Shown piece by piece: positions 62,700-64,000 of a DNA stretch of 64,000 nt (position 1 is the first letter of the stretch; each line of letters opens with the position of its first letter). The position numbers were made by a program, and so were the translations under genes. Origin of the DNA: Rivularia sp034931125 (GTDB lineage: Bacteria; Cyanobacteriota; Cyanobacteriia; Cyanobacteriales; Nostocaceae); contig NZ_JAYGHM010000017.1 of the NCBI RefSeq assembly GCF_034931125.1, positions 53,260 to 117,259 of the forward strand. The letters are read 5' to 3'. Below the pieces are notes generated by a model that did not search any database, was not told the DNA's origin, and was given only the letters and a program-made list of their open reading frames with translations.

Positions 62700-63980
62700 G
62701 TGAAAATTTTAGTTGTAGGTAGTGGAGGAAGAGAACACGCTTTGGCTTGGAAACTTCTTCAATCAAGTCAAGTTGAACAAGTTTTCTGCGTACCGGGAAA
62801 TGGTGGTACGGCTAGTTTGAATCGCTGTCAAAATCTCTCCAAGTCGGTGGATGATTTTGAAGGGATAAGTAATTTTGCGTTGCAAGAGGGGATCGATCTC
62901 GTCGTAATTGGTCCCGAAGTGCCTTTAGCGCAAGGAATTACAGATTATTTACAATCTCAAGGATTAAAGGTATTTGGTCCCAATAAAGCCGGAGCGCAAA
63001 TAGAAGCAAGCAAAGTATGGGCAAAAACCCTGATGCAGGAAGCGAATATTCCGACTGCTAATAGTGCGGTATTCAACCGGGCAGCACCGGCAAAAAGCTA
63101 CATCAAAAGCCACGGAGTACCTATTGTTATCAAGGCTGACGGTTTGGCTGCGGGTAAAGGCGTTACGGTGGCAACAACGCTAAATCAAGCCGTGGAGGCA
63201 GTCGATGCAATTTTTCGCGGTCAGTTCGGTCGTGCCGGGGAATTTGTAGTTATTGAAGAGTGCTTGACCGGACAGGAAGTATCGGTTTTAGCATTAACAG
63301 ATGGTTTAACCATAAGACCTTTATTACCAGCCCAAGACCATAAACGCATCGGTGAAGGTGATACGGGAGAAAATACAGGTGGGATGGGAGCCTACGCACC
63401 AACACCAATTGCTACTGTTAATTTAATGGAACGAGTCCAAAAACAAGTTCTAAATAGAACTATAAATGCGTTAAGAGCTAAGAAAATTGATTATCGAGGC
63501 ATACTTTATGCTGGTTTGATGATAAATCCCAACGGTGAATTCAAGGTTTTAGAATTTAACTGTCGTTTTGGCGACCCGGAAACCCAAGTAATATTACCAT
63601 TATTAGAAACGCCATTAGAAGAATTAATGCTTGCCTGCGTCGAGCAGCGTTTAGAACAAATGCCCCCCATAGCTTGGAAACAAGGAGCCTGTGCTACCGT
63701 AGTTGCTGCTTCTGGAGGATATCCTGGAACCTACGAAAAAGGTAAAGTTATTACAGGTATCGCCGCAGCCCAAGCAGCAGGAGCAAACGTATTTCATGCC
63801 GGGACGACCTTAAACCAACAATTAATTACAGATGGAGGTAGAGTTTTGAATGTAACGGGTATCGGAGAAAACTTCGAGCAAGCATTACGATTAGCATACG
63901 CCGGTATTGAACAAATTGATTTTGAAGGAATGTATTATCGGCGAGATATCGGACATGGAATTTTAGATTTTAGATTTTAG
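62700..63980 (+). CDS. purD: Phosphoribosylamine--glycine ligase
   Basis: 426 residues, ATP-grasp enzyme making glycinamide ribonucleotide from phosphoribosylamine and glycine in purine synthesis. Motifs: ILVVGSGGREHALAWKL at the start, GPEVPLAQGITDYLQ, VIKADGLAAGKGVTVA (ATP-grasp loop), LPAQDHKRIGEGDTGENTGG and EFNCRFGDPETQVILPLL. It starts with GTG at 62700. The C-terminal MYYRRDIGHGILDFRF runs into 'attttagattttag' repeats, so the last 6-8 residues come from a repeat insertion that replaced the native end. Confidence 0.95.
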   Translation: MKILVVGSGGREHALAWKLLQSSQVEQVFCVPGNGGTASLNRCQNLSKSVDDFEGISNFALQEGIDLVVIGPEVPLAQGITDYLQSQGLKVFGPNKAGAQIEASKVWAKTLMQEANIPTANSAVFNRAAPAKSYIKSHGVPIVIKADGLAAGKGVTVATTLNQAVEAVDAIFRGQFGRAGEFVVIEECLTGQEVSVLALTDGLTIRPLLPAQDHKRIGEGDTGENTGGMGAYAPTPIATVNLMERVQKQVLNRTINALRAKKIDYRGILYAGLMINPNGEFKVLEFNCRFGDPETQVILPLLETPLEELMLACVEQRLEQMPPIAWKQGACATVVAASGGYPGTYEKGKVITGIAAAQAAGANVFHAGTTLNQQLITDGGRVLNVTGIGENFEQALRLAYAGIEQIDFEGMYYRRDIGHGILDFRF

Positions 63981-63992
63981 ATTTTGGATTAA
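63956..63992. repeat. Repeat at the purD 3' end
   Basis: 'attttag' units (four to five copies from 63959 on) form the last codons of purD and its stop. They are the reverse complement of the ctaaaat heptamers upstream of the gene. Confidence 0.75.
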
Positions 63993-64000
63993 AAGAGTTA

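Noticed and set aside
1..64000. tRNA, rRNA, transposase or phage genes
   Set aside because: Read for these on both strands and found no cloverleaf with a T-loop GGTTCGAAT-type box, no rRNA signature and no transposase or integrase motifs.

Overview
The window comes from a filamentous, probably heterocystous cyanobacterium of the Nostocales (Rivularia/Calothrix/Nostoc-like). Several things point there: AT-rich DNA with many HIP1 octamers (GCGATCGC); a proton-extrusion PxcA/CemA homologue and a DUF1823 protein, both typical of cyanobacteria; a multi-PAS/GAF hybrid kinase of more than 2500 residues; CHAT, STAND, WD40 and TPR signalling proteins; and many intergenic heptamer arrays of the STRR type (gttagga, cctttaa, ggttaaa and similar). 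One assembly gap of 161 N lies at 21469-21629 inside such repeats. The genus is an inference.

0-17.5 kb is an accessory, conflict-type region. It holds a STAND-like ATPase with C-terminal TPRs (105-2906), a DUF3616 protein, a DUF4351 nuclease-like protein with a truncated tandem copy of its own 3' end, a carotenoid cleavage oxygenase, and a 1516-residue CHAT protease/STAND ATPase/14-blade WD40 protein (7165-11715). Then come a frameshifted RNA-ligase remnant, a small Imm17-like membrane protein, miaB, a PemK/MazF-type antitoxin whose toxin is cut to 14 codons, a Phd/VapC pair, a compact CHAT protein and a HicB-like/PIN pair. Two of the decayed genes and a 36-bp stray copy of the CHAT gene had no frame long enough to stand out and were found by reading the DNA.

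17.5-26 kb holds ddl behind a promoter and terminator-like leader, a two-helix membrane protein, a strongly structured candidate non-coding RNA ending in a terminator (20276-20433), an alpha/beta hydrolase, and a minus-strand run of membrane proteins (DUF4112, YihY/BrkB, DUF389).

26-35.5 kb holds two hybrid histidine kinases. The larger has a receiver at each end, five GAF and eight PAS domains; its last GAF domain resembles a cyanobacteriochrome GAF. 35.9-37.2 kb has a single-cluster radical SAM activase and, converging on it, a hydrolase homologue that has lost catalytic residues.

37.5-48 kb is a minus-strand stress block: DUF2254 and MscS membrane proteins, a TspO/MBR relative, a group 2 sigma factor behind a GMC oxidoreductase, a short-chain dehydrogenase, a glycine-zipper/ChaB protein, Dps, two small secreted or hydrophilic proteins and a CsbD-like protein. 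The content suggests desiccation, osmotic or oxidative stress.

48.4-64 kb holds an unrecognised 754-residue protein with a 24-bp in-frame tandem repeat, a 129-bp direct repeat pair, a zinc-ribbon Ser/Thr kinase, pxcA, acylphosphatase, a DUF1823 protein, two tandem amidases with conversion-like identity at their ends, a divergent TetR regulator with a 20-bp palindromic operator, acetolactate synthase with a C-terminal zinc ribbon, a sugar-nucleotide epimerase and purD. I saw no tRNA, rRNA, CRISPR array, transposase or phage module.
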